Origin: Symsagittifera roscoffensis | Taxonomy: Eukaryota; Xenacoelomorpha; Acoela; Convolutidae | Assembly (NCBI RefSeq): GCF_963678635.1 | Contig: NC_087064.1 | Coordinates: 46,919,346 to 46,983,345 of the forward strand | DNA: 64,000 nucleotides | Direction: 5' to 3' | In this document: positions 54,287 to 64,000 of the stretch, one piece after another | Layout of the letters: each line of letters starts with the position of its first letter | How positions within the stretch are numbered: position 1 is the stretch's first letter | Notes under the pieces: model-generated | Told to the model about the DNA's origin: nothing | Database searches by the model: none | What the model saw: the letters and a program-made list of their open reading frames with translations, nothing else | Program-made: the position numbers and the translations under genes

Positions 54287-54353
54287 ACCCTCCATCGATT
54301 ACAAATTTCCGAGTTAAGGGTCTTAATTCGAGTATTTTGGTGCAAAGGAGGGT
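54287..54353 (+). repeat. 67-bp module 4 (ACCCTCC...GGAGGGT)
   Basis: Exact complementary ends; internal TTACAAATTT and GAGTTAAGGGTCTTAATTC, the latter a near-perfect small hairpin. Confidence 0.65.
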
Positions 54354-54764
54354 ATAGTACTATTCATTAACGACTACTAATCGATTATTATCCTTATTAT
54401 ATATTACTTATCTCCTATTTAGAGCCAAGAAACACCCATTTTTTTGTCGAAAATTACCGATTTTCGACCAAACTGTAGACCCCCAAATTTTTGGACATCC
54501 GAGCTTTTCCGAACAACAAAAAACTTTTGTATAGAGAGTAGCTACGTAGTTCGATCCCCCTAACTAAAGAAACCGCGTGGGAAAAGACTCAGTAGAAGTT
54601 AGAAAAAACCAAAATTTTTCGGACAAAATTTCGATAATTTTCTGAATTTTGTCAATCTGTTTTGGGGATCGAGTTTTTGAGTTTTTAGAGTTAAAGCAAT
54701 AAAATTTTTTGCGTTGGGAGCGTGCTAGCATAACGTGCTCGGTGACTAGAGAAATTTTTGGGTA

Positions 54765-54831
54765 ACCCTCCGAGTAGCTCCGTGGATAGAGCTAACGACT
54801 TAAGGTTTGGAAAAGGAAGGAATCGGAGGGT
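54765..54831 (+). repeat. 67-bp module 5 (ACCCTCC...GGAGGGT), tRNA-like in layout
   Basis: Exact complementary ends. Positions 12-27 form GCTC-loop-GAGC with an 8-base loop and TAGCTCCGTGG resembles a pol III A box; CTAACGACTTAAGG follows. No convincing T arm or B box, so it is not called a tRNA. Confidence 0.6.
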
Positions 54832-55335
54832 CCAAATTTGATAGTTTTTGGCCAAATTTTTGTTTCTAAACCAATTTTGGTCCGGTTTTTTGCATTATTC
54901 CAGTGCCGTACAGGGCTACTACGCTCATTTCAAGCATTTTTATGCACTTTCGATCGGAATTGCGAAAAAAGTCTTTCAGATCCTATACAGGTGGTGAAAA
55001 AGGCCATTTTGACGAACGCGTTTTTGGCGATTTCTCAAAGACTAGTTATCCGATCGGGATAATTTTGGTACCATAAGTCAACGTTTTTGACCACTTTTCC
55101 GAATCGCAACCGTTTTTGGGATTGACAATCTCGAAAAAAGAAAAATTTTTTAGAATTTGTTGGTTCGGAGGGTCCAAATTACAGGTAACCCTCCGAGCAG
55201 CAGAAAATTTTATCAAAACATCCTTTTATTCAACTGGGAAGGTTGACCGAGTCAGCCAACCTAGTCTTAAGTCAGGTAGACCGCTTTTGGAGACTTTGTT
55301 GCGGTGAGATAACCCTTTTTCTTGATTTTGGGGGA

Positions 55336-55700
55336 ACCCTCCGAAGTGACCCTCCAGAGTCAGCTAAACCCCTTAGCAACCCTCCTTAGTGGAAAATTTC
55401 CACGAGATCACCCAAAGAAGTTAAAACAGCTCCCCTTAGAGCTCCTAGCTTGTTTTGACGCTTTTTGAAGCTAGTGAGAGAACCTTCTAAGCGAGATCAA
55501 AAAATTTGAAAACTTTGGAGGTACCCTCCGAAGTAACCCTCCGGAGCATATTAAGCATCTTATTGACCCTCCTTAGTAAATTTAGGGGGACCCTCCGAAG
55601 TAACTTGGGTGATTAAGGTACCCTCCGAAGTAACTTGGGTGATCAAGGTACCCTCCGAGGTAACCCTCCGGAGTGTCTTAAACCTTCTAACGATCTTCCT
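55336..55700 (+). repeat. Clustered ACCCTCCGAAGTAACC words
   Basis: Three related segments begin at 55336, 55523 and 55650 (ACCCTCCGARGTRACCCTCC, then GGAG). Two near-identical ~30-bp tandem units containing GAAGTAACTTGGGTGAT occupy about 55590-55650. The array is upstream of Gag in the leader or LTR. Confidence 0.65.
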
Positions 55701-55911
55701 TGTTAGAGACTTGAGTAAACCTTCTGTGGCAATTTGGGAAACGGAAAATATCCATTTGATTAGGATCATATTAGGATATTAGGCGTGCTTATCAGGATAA
55801 TAAGAACCCATTCTGACCCGGAAATTCGTGATCAACTTTGGATTCTACATTGGGTGTATCAGAAGTACCCGAACAAAGAAAATTTTTTTTTGATTGTGAT
55901 TTTGGTCGTGT

Positions 55912-56250
55912 GGTTGCCTTGAGCTACCTAATAGAAAAGTTCGGGCAATCCGGGAACAAGTAAAGGAAGACCACGGTGGGTGTATTAGGCAAATACACAC
56001 CCACTTGAGAAGAAAAATTGTTCCCTGCTCTCGTGCACTTGGAGCGTTCCGGGTGTGGGGGAGCTTTTTCATAGACTTTAGAAATTTTCGATCAGAGGTT
56101 GCCTTGAGCTACTTAGTAGGACAGCTCGGGCAATCGCAGGACACCTAAAAGAAGACCTCGGTGGGTGTATTAGGCAAATACACACCCACTTGAGAAGACT
56201 GTGTCCTGGGCTTTGTTCTTTCGGATCGTTCCGATTGAGGGAAGTCTTTT
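55912..56250 (+). repeat. Duplicated module, 185 bp apart, with a bulged hairpin
   Basis: GGTTGCCTTGAGCTAC begins at 55912 and 56097. Both continue through CGGGCAATC to a shared hairpin made of GTGGGTGTATT and AATACACACCCAC, then TTGAGAAGA. The two units differ by scattered substitutions. Confidence 0.7.
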
Positions 56251-56675
56251 TCTTTAAGACTAAGTTTTATTGATCTGTTTCTGAGTCATCACTGCTTTTT
56301 ATCGAAGATTGTTTAATTTTAACAAAGCAGTGACTTGATAAATTGTGTGGCGATAAATTGATACTGACAAAAGGTCGCTGTCACCTGTAGGATATTCTTA
56401 TCTGATTATCTATTGTGTTTTGTGTGTCGATTATATCTTGTGGAAACTTAGTGATACTGTTATACCATTCAACAGGGTTGAGTTAGCATTATATCAATAC
56501 TGGGTAGACCCTGTGTGTAACTTTAGCTGAGTCACTAGTTTAGTCGTGAGAGATCTAAGAGACATTTTGATACTGACGGAATCGAGTTGGCAGCGTTAAG
56601 TGATTTAACTAGATCTTGTTTGTGGTACGTTTGCATTGCCATCAAATTACGAATATTTTCCTTTTGTTAAAAACT

Positions 56676-59600
56676 ATGCAGCGCAGGGATTCGCTAGGAT
56701 CGACTACTAAAATTCCCAGGCTAAGCAAGGGAAGCACGCGGAAATTTAAAACTAGGCGTAGCCAAACCTCGTTTAGCAGCGCTTCCGACGCGTTTGCTGA
56801 AGACGAATCGACTAAAGGTCAACCTGATCTTTCAGTGAGCGAAATGAAATTAAGGAGCGAGAAAAACCTCGATGGCAATCAAGGGCGGAGCGCCGAGGCC
56901 GGGCCTGCGAGCGAAACGCTGGCGGATCCCTTTGACGAAGGGGAGCGAACGCTCACTCGACCCGACTTTGAGCCAGACGAGGTCCTCGAACGGGAGGAAG
57001 TCGAGAGGACAGAGGAGACCTCGGAGCGTCCCGAGGTCGAACCTCGGGAGGAAGTGTTGTACAGGGGAATGTCCAAATCAGAGACTAAGAGCTATAAATG
57101 GAGAAAGGAACCTTCACATCCGACAAGTACACACTCATCTTTGGCCAAGCAGAGCAACAACGCGATGATGTCGAGTATGAGTCCGGGTGAAGAGCAGACG
57201 TTCTCGAAGGCAAAGAAAAGTTGGAAGTCTTTGTACGATGAGCGCGTGACGTCGCTACAAGCCGGAGGTCTATCCTCTAGTTACGACCAACCGGAAATAA
57301 CCCATCCGGATGTGAACTTCACACCGTGCCCAAGGAACGACATGAGCAGGGAGGCGTCTTCTGCCTCGCCGACCAGGCCTATGTCAGATTGGATAACGAT
57401 GGGAGCATCATCAACGTTTGACAGACTGATGACGTCAATGCACAAGCAAAAGGGCGGTGCGTCATCGAGTACTAGGCTACAGCCGCAGTTGACCTCGTCT
57501 TCTCTGGGGCTAACCCCGCCATTGGGGGCAGCTGGTGACATAAGTGACATGTTCGCTGGTGTGATGAATGGCTTGGATGAATTGAGGCGGGACATGACTA
57601 ATAGGATAGATCAAATTGACGAGAGAGCTCACCATGGTCGAGAGAGTTTGAAAGATGAGCTAACGCACGTGAAGTCGCAGGCGAGGTTTGGTCAGGCTCA
57701 ATTGATTCGTAACACCGATCAATGCCTGGCTGAGAGCCTGGCACAGGCAAACAAAGAGTCAGAGGAAAGAGAGGCTAGGATGACAAGAGAGATCGAGCGA
57801 TTATTGAATGATCATGATAATACCTACGCCCAAACGATGACTGGCCTGGAAAAGAGGTTGGACACCAAATCTGACTTGATGATGCGGAAGCTTGACGCGA
57901 TCCTAAATGGGAGTAGTTGGCAGGAGCATTCAAACTCAAGGGAGCGCTCACGCCATGCGAATGTTGGAGATGATACGGGCTACAGTGCCAGAGCCCAGCA
58001 AGGCTCGAGAACGAACTACGAACATAGAAACAAGGAGCGGCCAAGGGCAGCCCCGCAGAGGCCTGGCTGGACGAATCCAGTCCCGCCGGAGGCAGATGCC
58101 ACCCCGGAGACAAGATTGCCAACCGTGCCACAAGTCAGTTCAGTACCAGATCTGACTACAGTCTCACAAGACACAACGATGTATGCCTCGATGTTTGAGC
58201 CTCTGAACAGATCTCTTGAAACATTCATCACCAAGCTCTCGAAGTCAGCCGAGAGAGGAGAGAGGTCAAGAAGAACACTGAAAAAGCCGAAGTCATATAA
58301 AGACGAGTCAGACGGCTGCATTGATACTTGGATAGAGGTGATGAAGTTACACTTTGAGGAAGAGAATCTCTCCAAGAAACAAGAGTGCAGCGCGCTGACG
58401 AGCAACCTGGAGGGTACTGCATTAAGTTGTGTAATGGCGAAAAGGGCCAATGAGAGAGACAGCGCTCGCAAGATATTCGACATCCTGCTGAATCGTTTCG
58501 GCTCTGGAGTACAAGGGCACCAGGCTATGGTGAAGTTCGAGAAGAGGCGTCAGAGAGATGAAGAATCAATAGATAAACTCTTGGACGACCTTGAATTGCT
58601 CAGGAGGAGCAGCAACTCGGATGAGAGAATATCCGAGCGAAACTTGGCGATTGCTTCGAAGTTCATGGATGGAGTAAGGAGTGAGGAGTTGAAGACGATG
58701 TTGGCCACTCACTTCACCCTGTCGCTTGACCAGGTACCCACGCCTGACGACTTGCGCATGAAGTCACGCGAGTATTTACTCATAAAACCGAGGGCGCAAA
58801 ACCGTTACAGCAATTATGGCAACTATAGCGGGACAAACACTGGTGCGAATTCCAGTTGGTACAAACCTCGCGATGACATGGACAAGAGGAGGTCGTGTGC
58901 GAATTGTGGTTCGATGGACCATCACGTTTCTGCGTGTTCTGCATACAAACAGAACATGAAGGCCATAGGCTACTTTCTCGAGGACGCCGACGCGACTGAC
59001 GAGGATCATGAGGAGTACGTCAGAGGGCTCATCATGAAATACGGTCCGAGGTGTTTCTTCTGTAATTTGGAGGGACACTTCAAGTCGGATTGTACTCAAT
59101 TTTGGGACGCAGTAGCGGACGCGAAACATCCCCGCCACGAAGAGGCGCTTTCGGGTGTCAAGGCCAGTCGAGCACGTCTGATGAACGAGGCTGAATCTCG
59201 GAGAAAGGAGACGACACCGAGCACCTTCACGACCAAGAAGGTTAAGACATGGCCTGACGAGGTGGTAGCCTCGAACCTCGAAGCAGAGTCGACTAGCCCA
59301 CTCAAGGTGGATTACGGCCTGGCGGCAAGGACAGCGCTGCAGAATGTCAAACAGGACTTAGCCACGAAAGAAGTGGAGCAATGGGTAAGGTCGGAGCTGG
59401 AGAGCACAGATCTTCGGGAAAATCTTAATGTCCTGGGTAAAACGACAAAAGCAGAAGACAAAGAGGAACCCAAGAAACAGGGACTAAAACTGAACGTTAT
59501 ATCTGGTAAGACTTTCGGCATGACGAAGGCGGGGACCAAAATAATGTCCATCATCTCAGTCGCAGGGCACCAGGTGGTCAAGAACTTGAGTGAACCATCC

Positions 59601-60233
59601 GAGATTACACTAGTCCACCTGGACATCTATGCCGACTACCTGAAGGAGAAGGATCCCAAACTGGACTCCAGGGCAGTGCGAGCGCTGCTCACAGCGGGAG
59701 GTCCGAGGCTGATGAAAGTGGACGGACATTATATCGATGTCCATGGCCCTTACCCGATCCTAATGAATGTGGATGGCATCAATATCTACACGAAAGCTCA
59801 CATAACTGATGCGAACGATCAGATTGGCCGGATATACATTGGTCAAGAGGAGCTGAAGGTTAGACGGATCGGACACAACGCGATGCTCGAACAAGATGCT
59901 GTGCACATAGGTTGCGAGGCCGATCTGGCCGCACACGTTCTGGACGTGCAAGGCAGACAACTTTCAGTAAAGGGACTGCTAGACACCGGAGCAGTGGTTA
60001 GTGTCATGCCAGTCAAAACTTGGACCGACATGGGTTTCGAAAGGTCGGATCTCATACCGACAAACATCAGGTTGGCAGCTGCCAATCAGGGAGCGATCTA
60101 TGTCACCGGACGAACCCCCGATCATTTCACTGCAGCTCGGAGGAAGACATCTTTGGATGAGCTTCCTAGTAGTAGAGAATTTGGACGAACCCGACCAGTT
60201 CATCTTAGGAAGGGATTTCGTTCGCAACTTTGA
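56676..60233 (+). CDS. gag-pro: Gag-protease of the second Ty3/Gypsy element
   Basis: ATG at 56676 (the frame is open from 56616 but earlier codons include no ATG). 1185 codons. Residues 1-300 are charged and Ser/Glu/Arg-rich; 300-400 are helical and coiled-coil-like (LDELRRDMTNRIDQIDERAH); 540-700 carry the capsid-like segment (IDTWIEVMKLHFEEENLS, FDILLNRFGSGVQ). Two zinc knuckles follow: CANC...HHVSAC near 741 and CFFC...HFKSDC near 792, both C-x2-C-x4-H-x4-C. Retropepsin begins with LLDTGAVVSVMP (Asp at residue 1103). After GRTPD (about 60113) the frame is wrong: the expected protease end, with ILGRDF, is in the next frame, so a one-base insertion in a run of five C is likely. Confidence 0.8.
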   Translation: MQRRDSLGSTTKIPRLSKGSTRKFKTRRSQTSFSSASDAFAEDESTKGQPDLSVSEMKLRSEKNLDGNQGRSAEAGPASETLADPFDEGERTLTRPDFEPDEVLEREEVERTEETSERPEVEPREEVLYRGMSKSETKSYKWRKEPSHPTSTHSSLAKQSNNAMMSSMSPGEEQTFSKAKKSWKSLYDERVTSLQAGGLSSSYDQPEITHPDVNFTPCPRNDMSREASSASPTRPMSDWITMGASSTFDRLMTSMHKQKGGASSSTRLQPQLTSSSLGLTPPLGAAGDISDMFAGVMNGLDELRRDMTNRIDQIDERAHHGRESLKDELTHVKSQARFGQAQLIRNTDQCLAESLAQANKESEEREARMTREIERLLNDHDNTYAQTMTGLEKRLDTKSDLMMRKLDAILNGSSWQEHSNSRERSRHANVGDDTGYSARAQQGSRTNYEHRNKERPRAAPQRPGWTNPVPPEADATPETRLPTVPQVSSVPDLTTVSQDTTMYASMFEPLNRSLETFITKLSKSAERGERSRRTLKKPKSYKDESDGCIDTWIEVMKLHFEEENLSKKQECSALTSNLEGTALSCVMAKRANERDSARKIFDILLNRFGSGVQGHQAMVKFEKRRQRDEESIDKLLDDLELLRRSSNSDERISERNLAIASKFMDGVRSEELKTMLATHFTLSLDQVPTPDDLRMKSREYLLIKPRAQNRYSNYGNYSGTNTGANSSWYKPRDDMDKRRSCANCGSMDHHVSACSAYKQNMKAIGYFLEDADATDEDHEEYVRGLIMKYGPRCFFCNLEGHFKSDCTQFWDAVADAKHPRHEEALSGVKASRARLMNEAESRRKETTPSTFTTKKVKTWPDEVVASNLEAESTSPLKVDYGLAARTALQNVKQDLATKEVEQWVRSELESTDLRENLNVLGKTTKAEDKEEPKKQGLKLNVISGKTFGMTKAGTKIMSIISVAGHQVVKNLSEPSEITLVHLDIYADYLKEKDPKLDSRAVRALLTAGGPRLMKVDGHYIDVHGPYPILMNVDGINIYTKAHITDANDQIGRIYIGQEELKVRRIGHNAMLEQDAVHIGCEADLAAHVLDVQGRQLSVKGLLDTGAVVSVMPVKTWTDMGFERSDLIPTNIRLAAANQGAIYVTGRTPDHFTAARRKTSLDELPSSREFGRTRPVHLRKGFRSQL

Positions 60234-60515
60234 CGTCACGATCGATCTCAATGACGGATTGATTAGGATCAAGGATCCTGAGAGAAAGTATGAGAAAAGA
60301 CCCCTTAATAAGATCTTAATTAATCAGGCCAAGGTGCCGATTTTTTTTGGATCGAAAAGTTAGATTAAAGCCAAACCAAGCCGTAGTAGCGACGTTTAGG
60401 ATGAGGAACCTGAATGAACTCAGCAATGACAGACAGGTGTGTCTGGTACCAAATCCAAACAGTTAAAGCTCGGCTATTTTAGGAAGAAGCTTCTCACTCA
60501 CTCAGAGCGGACTGT
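60118..60515 (+). pseudogene. pol: Protease C-terminus and RT-proximal linker, shifted frames
   Basis: Frame 1 supplies ISLQLGGRHLWMSFLVV and DQFILGRDFVRNFDVTIDL to TAG at 60361. Frame 2 then gives RLKPNQAVVATFRMRNLNEL to TAA at 60464-60466, followed by SSAILGRSFSLTQSGLC, and a further shift near 60515 leads into RT. At least three frame changes and one stop in 400 bp show decay. Confidence 0.6.
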
Positions 60516-61547
60516 GTGTTGAGTGTGTTATTGAACACAGAAGCAACAACAGTGACAATACAGAGGGGAAAGAAACTTGGCTACGCTTTGCCTCTGAACA
60601 CAGACTTTCAGAGTGTGGAGAACTTGAAAAAGTTTGATGTAACTAAATGTCCATTGCATGCGAACCAAGAATGTATAATGAAAAGAGTGAATGAATTGAA
60701 ATATTCTAGGAAATTGTTTTCAATGAAGTCGGAAACAGATGATGGGCTGTCTAGTTGTTCCAACTTCCCTGAGAGACCGACGGAGGCAGAGTTAGCAGTG
60801 AATAAACCTGTCCTACCTGAAATAGAACATCTGAAGGGTAAAATATCAGACAAGGAACTAGATTCGCTCAGGGCGGTGCTAAATCGGAACGCAGACGTTT
60901 TTTCGAAACATAAGGCTGACATAGGTTGTTGCAATTTTGTAGAGCACGAGATCGAGATAGAAGAGGGCTCGGTACCTCATAGGGAAAGGGCGAGAAGAAT
61001 GACCCCAAACAAGTCAGAGGCGTGTAGGAAGGAAATCGAGATGTTAATGGAGTACGACATGATCGAGCCGTCGAAGTCCCCATGGGCTTGTGGCGTGGTC
61101 ATGGCGAAAAAGAAAGGGGGACAACTCAGATTTTGTTGTGATTTCCGTTATCTGAACGCAGTGACTATAAAGGATTCATACCCGATTCCCCGCATCGATG
61201 AGAGCCTATCCAAGCTGGGAGACGCGAAGTTCTTCACGACGTTGGATTTGGGCTCTGCATTCTGGCAGGTGCCACTCAGAAAGCAAGATCGAGAGAAAAC
61301 AGGCTTCGCGTGTGAGCTGGGACTGTTCCAGTGGAAGAGGATGCCATTCGGATTGTGCAACGCGACGGCCACATTCCAGCGACTGATGGCCCAGGCACTC
61401 ACGAGCGTCACAAAGAAATACGGGAATCTCATTATGTGTTATGTCGATGATGTCGTGATTGCAACACCAACCTTGGAAGACCACATAGAGAGGTTGGAGG
61501 AGGTGTTTTCTTGCATGAAGCAGGCGGGTCTGAAATGTAAACACTAA
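60516..61547 (+). pseudogene. pol: Reverse transcriptase of the second element
   Basis: Frame 3, 343 codons. The RT core is clear: VPHRERARRMTPNK, then YDMIEPSKSPWACGVVMAKK, FCCDFRYLNAVT, FFTTLDLGSAFWQVPL (first Asp), MPFGLCNATATFQRLM and YVDDVVIATPT with the catalytic YVDD at 61440-61451. This is the canonical Ty3/Gypsy arrangement, much closer to the consensus than the first element's RT (which has YLDD). A frameshift at about 61535 ends the frame at TAA 61545, after which the thumb continues in frame 1. The start shown is where the frame resumes, not a translation start. Confidence 0.8.
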
Positions 61548-64000
61548 GTGTGAAATCCTCAGGGATTCCATAAAGTATCTGGGCCGCCTGGTTGACAAAC
61601 ATGGAGTGAGACCAGATCCCGAAGCGGTTGAAGCGGTGCTGACCTGGAAGGCACCTAAAACAGATACACAGCTGATGAGTTTTCTGGGATTCGCAAATTA
61701 TTATCGAGAGTTCATCAAGGGGTATGCTGACAAAATATACCCCATGCAGAGGTTGATGAGAAACAAGGGCAAAAAGTTCACCTGGACTGATGAGGCACAA
61801 GTTTCATTTGAAAACATCAAGCGTGAACTTTGCGAGGCACCGGTCCTCGGCATGCCAACAGAGAAGGGGATGTTCGTGCTGGACACGGATGCATCAGTGG
61901 TTGCGATATAGGGCATACTTCACCAGGAGCAGGAGTGGAACGGGAGAACGGTTCTTCGTCCGATAGCCTACGGGAGTAAAGTCCTGAGTGATACTGAAAT
62001 GAAGTACGGCGCGCCAAAAGCGGAGATGTTTGCGGTGATCACTTTCGTGGAAAAATACAGGGCCTACTTGGGGAGTGCTCCCTTCAAGTTACGTGTGGAT
62101 AATCGAGCCCTCGCCTGGCTGAAAACCTATTCGATGGACCAAAGCTACATTGGTCGTTGGATCGTGCGCCTGGATGGATACCACATGATCATAGAGCACC
62201 GTACTCGTGACAAGCACCAGAACGCAGATAGCCTCAGTAAAAAGACAGAATTTTATGAGCGCCTCGAGGAGAAACAGGCTAACCAATCAGAGATCAAAGA
62301 CGGGTTTTCCTTTCTGGACAAAGAAACCTACGACAAGCTGCCACTTTCTAGGTGGTTAGACAAGTCAGGACATCCTATACCTGGACACCCTGACCTTCCA
62401 GTGGAGACGGCCGCGGAGATAAAGCTTTTAGCTAGAGGCGAGCCCGTTCCGTTGGATCTGCTAGTCCGATCCAACTTGGTACAGCAAGAACTAACCAGGC
62501 TGGGTATAAACAGCATGGCTCTATTGAACAGGACGGTGAACGTGGCGCCGGACGTCATGGGAAAACTCCGTGACTTGTTGGACAGGGAAGTGGATAGGCA
62601 TTATCGTGAATGGATGGAGACCATGCAGCGGTTGACTGTCACCGAGAGAACAGAGAAGAGGCCAGTGTCCATTCGCAGCCGAGGCGTTGAACGGGATTGC
62701 AGGTCGATTGTCAACCAGCTGGTGAGCTCGATGCCGAAGGAGGTCTTGTTGAGAACTTCGTTCACTGAATATGGAACACTGAATCAGAACCAAACTACTG
62801 AGGAAGTCAGGATCAGGTCGAAATCTAGCTTCACGAGGAGAGTGCACTTCACGGATGCAAAAGAGGAATACGAGCCGAGCCCAGATTGTTCGTCCGTGGA
62901 CGAGGCAATGTCCGGGGAGTCTGATACCTTCGAGCCAGTCAAGGACGACTCGTCTGAGGAGTCGGACACCTTTGAGCCCGTGCAGGACGACTTGTCCGGG
63001 GAGAGGTTGACTAGACCACCTAGGGGCAGAATTTTGTCCGGGGAGTCGGGTTCAAAGCGACCGATGGACAGAGTTTTGTCCGGGGAGTCGAGAAACATCT
63101 CAGACAACTTGGAGTATGATGTTGGAGAATCAGTCGACTCAAGTGTTGACTCGGGACCCCAGTCCTGGGACAACACGTCTGAAACAACTTCCAATTCCGA
63201 TATATCAGAGATCGCAATCCACTCCTTATTGGTAGACTGGAAGCAGCGTGGGCTGGACCGAGAAACAAATCAGGATCCAGACAGGGACAGATACACCTCA
63301 GATGAAGAGGGCACTGTGGTAGATAATGCCGCAGACGAGCTCGAGCTGATAGCAGTTTCGAAACGCCCAACCAGATTGCTGCCACATGGTACGGTCGTCC
63401 GTACCAATCTGGAACCATCTGTGCAGGAAGCGACGCCTTTGAAAAAGATATGGTGTGTCAAGTTGATGGACGATGCTCATGCTCCGGAGATAATGAGTGG
63501 GCAAATGAACGTGGTGAAGACGTATTTGAAAGCCAGGTACAGGCTGTCGGATCTCCTAAGGGCTCAACGAAATGATAGAATGACGAGCAGTCTGAAGAGA
63601 TGGATCGAGAATGGAGCACCTGACAAGGGAGATTTGGAAGAAGACAGCCACAAAATCCTGAAGCAATTCTACCTGAAGCGAAACGACTTGTTGTACCTGA
63701 ACAAGGACGGAATCGTAGCCTGCAAACGAAAAGAGGAGGACAAGGTCCTCTATAAATACAATTCAATAGTGTTACCACAGTTGTACCAGACCGAATTGCT
63801 CTTTCGCTCACATGATCAGATGGGCCATCAAGGCGTGGACAAAGTGTATAACAGGATACAGAAACGATTCGAATGGCCAGGATTGAAGAAGGCTTGTGAG
63901 AAGTGGATCGCAGCATGCCTGTCATGTCAGCAGGCGAAGGATCCCAGGAAGCTAAGGTTCCCCCTACAGTCAATAGAGTCGTCAGGTTTCAACGAAGTGG
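61548..64000 (+). pseudogene. pol: RT thumb, RNase H, acidic-repeat linker and integrase start (runs off right edge)
   Basis: Frame 1 is open except for TAG at 61909-61911. It gives SIKYLGRLVDKHGV and FLGFANYYREFIKGY (thumb/connection), RNase H acidic motifs in DTDASVVAI, the Glu of AEMFAVITFV, VDNRAL and NADSLS, then a ~450-residue linker. The linker holds SGESDTFEPVKDD and EESDTFEPVQDD (two 14-residue acidic repeats), then RILSGES and RVLSGES. Near 63810-63930 the integrase HHCC domain appears: HDQMGHQGVDK, then EWPGLKKACEKW and CLSC. The D,D,E core lies beyond 64000. The TAG replaces a residue inside RNase H. Confidence 0.75.

Larger units (their letters stand above)
52938..56675 (+). other. 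Long 5' non-coding region of the second retroelement
   Basis: About 3.7 kb with no supported gene but dense sub-repeats. Five 67-bp modules lie between 53616 and 54831, clustered ACCCTCC words at 55336-55700, and a repeat pair at 55912 and 56097. TGGCAGCG at 56588, shortly before the Gag ATG, is a possible primer-binding site start. The matching 3' LTR would be beyond the right edge, so LTR limits are unknown. Confidence 0.4.

Noticed and set aside
54765-54831. tRNA gene
   Set aside because: Complementary ends and a D-arm-like hairpin are present, but there is no T arm, no B box and no proper 7-base anticodon loop on a 5-bp stem.
56581-56600. Definite primer-binding site of the second element
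   Set aside because: TGGCAGCG fits the idea of a TGG start, but without LTR ends or a tRNA match it remains only a suggestion.
1-64000. CRISPR array, rRNA or bacterial operon features
   Set aside because: Repeat spacing, spliced exons and eukaryotic transposons exclude a prokaryotic origin; no rRNA-like segment was seen.

Overview
This is a repeat-dominated window from an animal (metazoan) genome, probably an invertebrate. The grounds are phase-compatible spliced exons, LTR retroelements, hAT-like MITEs, a tRNA-derived SINE and MULE and LINE remnants; there are no bacterial operon signals. No species call is justified. All statements come from reading the sequence; no searches or computed statistics were run.

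1-29166: one large, very A-rich and G-poor Ty3/Gypsy-type retroelement carrying an env-like gene. In order it holds a partial reading frame at the left edge, a repeat-rich leader with a splice-donor-like site, a small basic frame without ATG, a very long Gag frame cut by three in-frame TAA codons, retropepsin, reverse transcriptase, RNase H and integrase. Then come a small hydrophobic protein, a roughly 390-codon Ser/Thr/Pro-rich frame that contains no ATG, an 806-residue envelope-like glycoprotein and an unrecognised 559-residue accessory protein followed directly by a consensus splice donor. From mid-RT onward everything is present twice in direct tandem (6205-17688 and 17689-29166), about 11.48 kb per copy with about 40 differences by eye and 3 bp of microhomology (att) at the junction. 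Both copies share frameshifts in RT and near integrase. Copy 1 has extra nonsense codons in RNase H and in the accessory gene that copy 2 lacks. No LTR pair was found.

29167-52900: AT-rich, gene-poor host DNA. It contains short elements ending GGCTCTTTTCC with 8-bp target duplications (three internal families), two further TIR elements with perfect 8-bp duplications (47291-47755 and 48836-49253), copies of a tRNA-derived SINE on the minus strand, LINE and MULE remnants, one candidate single-exon secreted cysteine-rich peptide gene (31753-32010), and part of a minus-strand multi-exon gene for a charged, coiled-coil-like protein (exons at 48608-48745, 47815-47907, 46179-46281 and 45092-45337).

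52900-64000: a second, unrelated and less AT-rich Ty3/Gypsy element. A long 5' non-coding region holds five 67-bp modules bounded by ACCCTCC and GGAGGGT, denser ACCCTCC arrays and a 185-bp-spaced repeat pair. It is followed by a Gag-protease frame (56676-60233), a frameshifted RT with YVDD, RNase H, a linker with short acidic repeats and the start of integrase at the right edge. Several frameshifts and stops show this copy is decayed.
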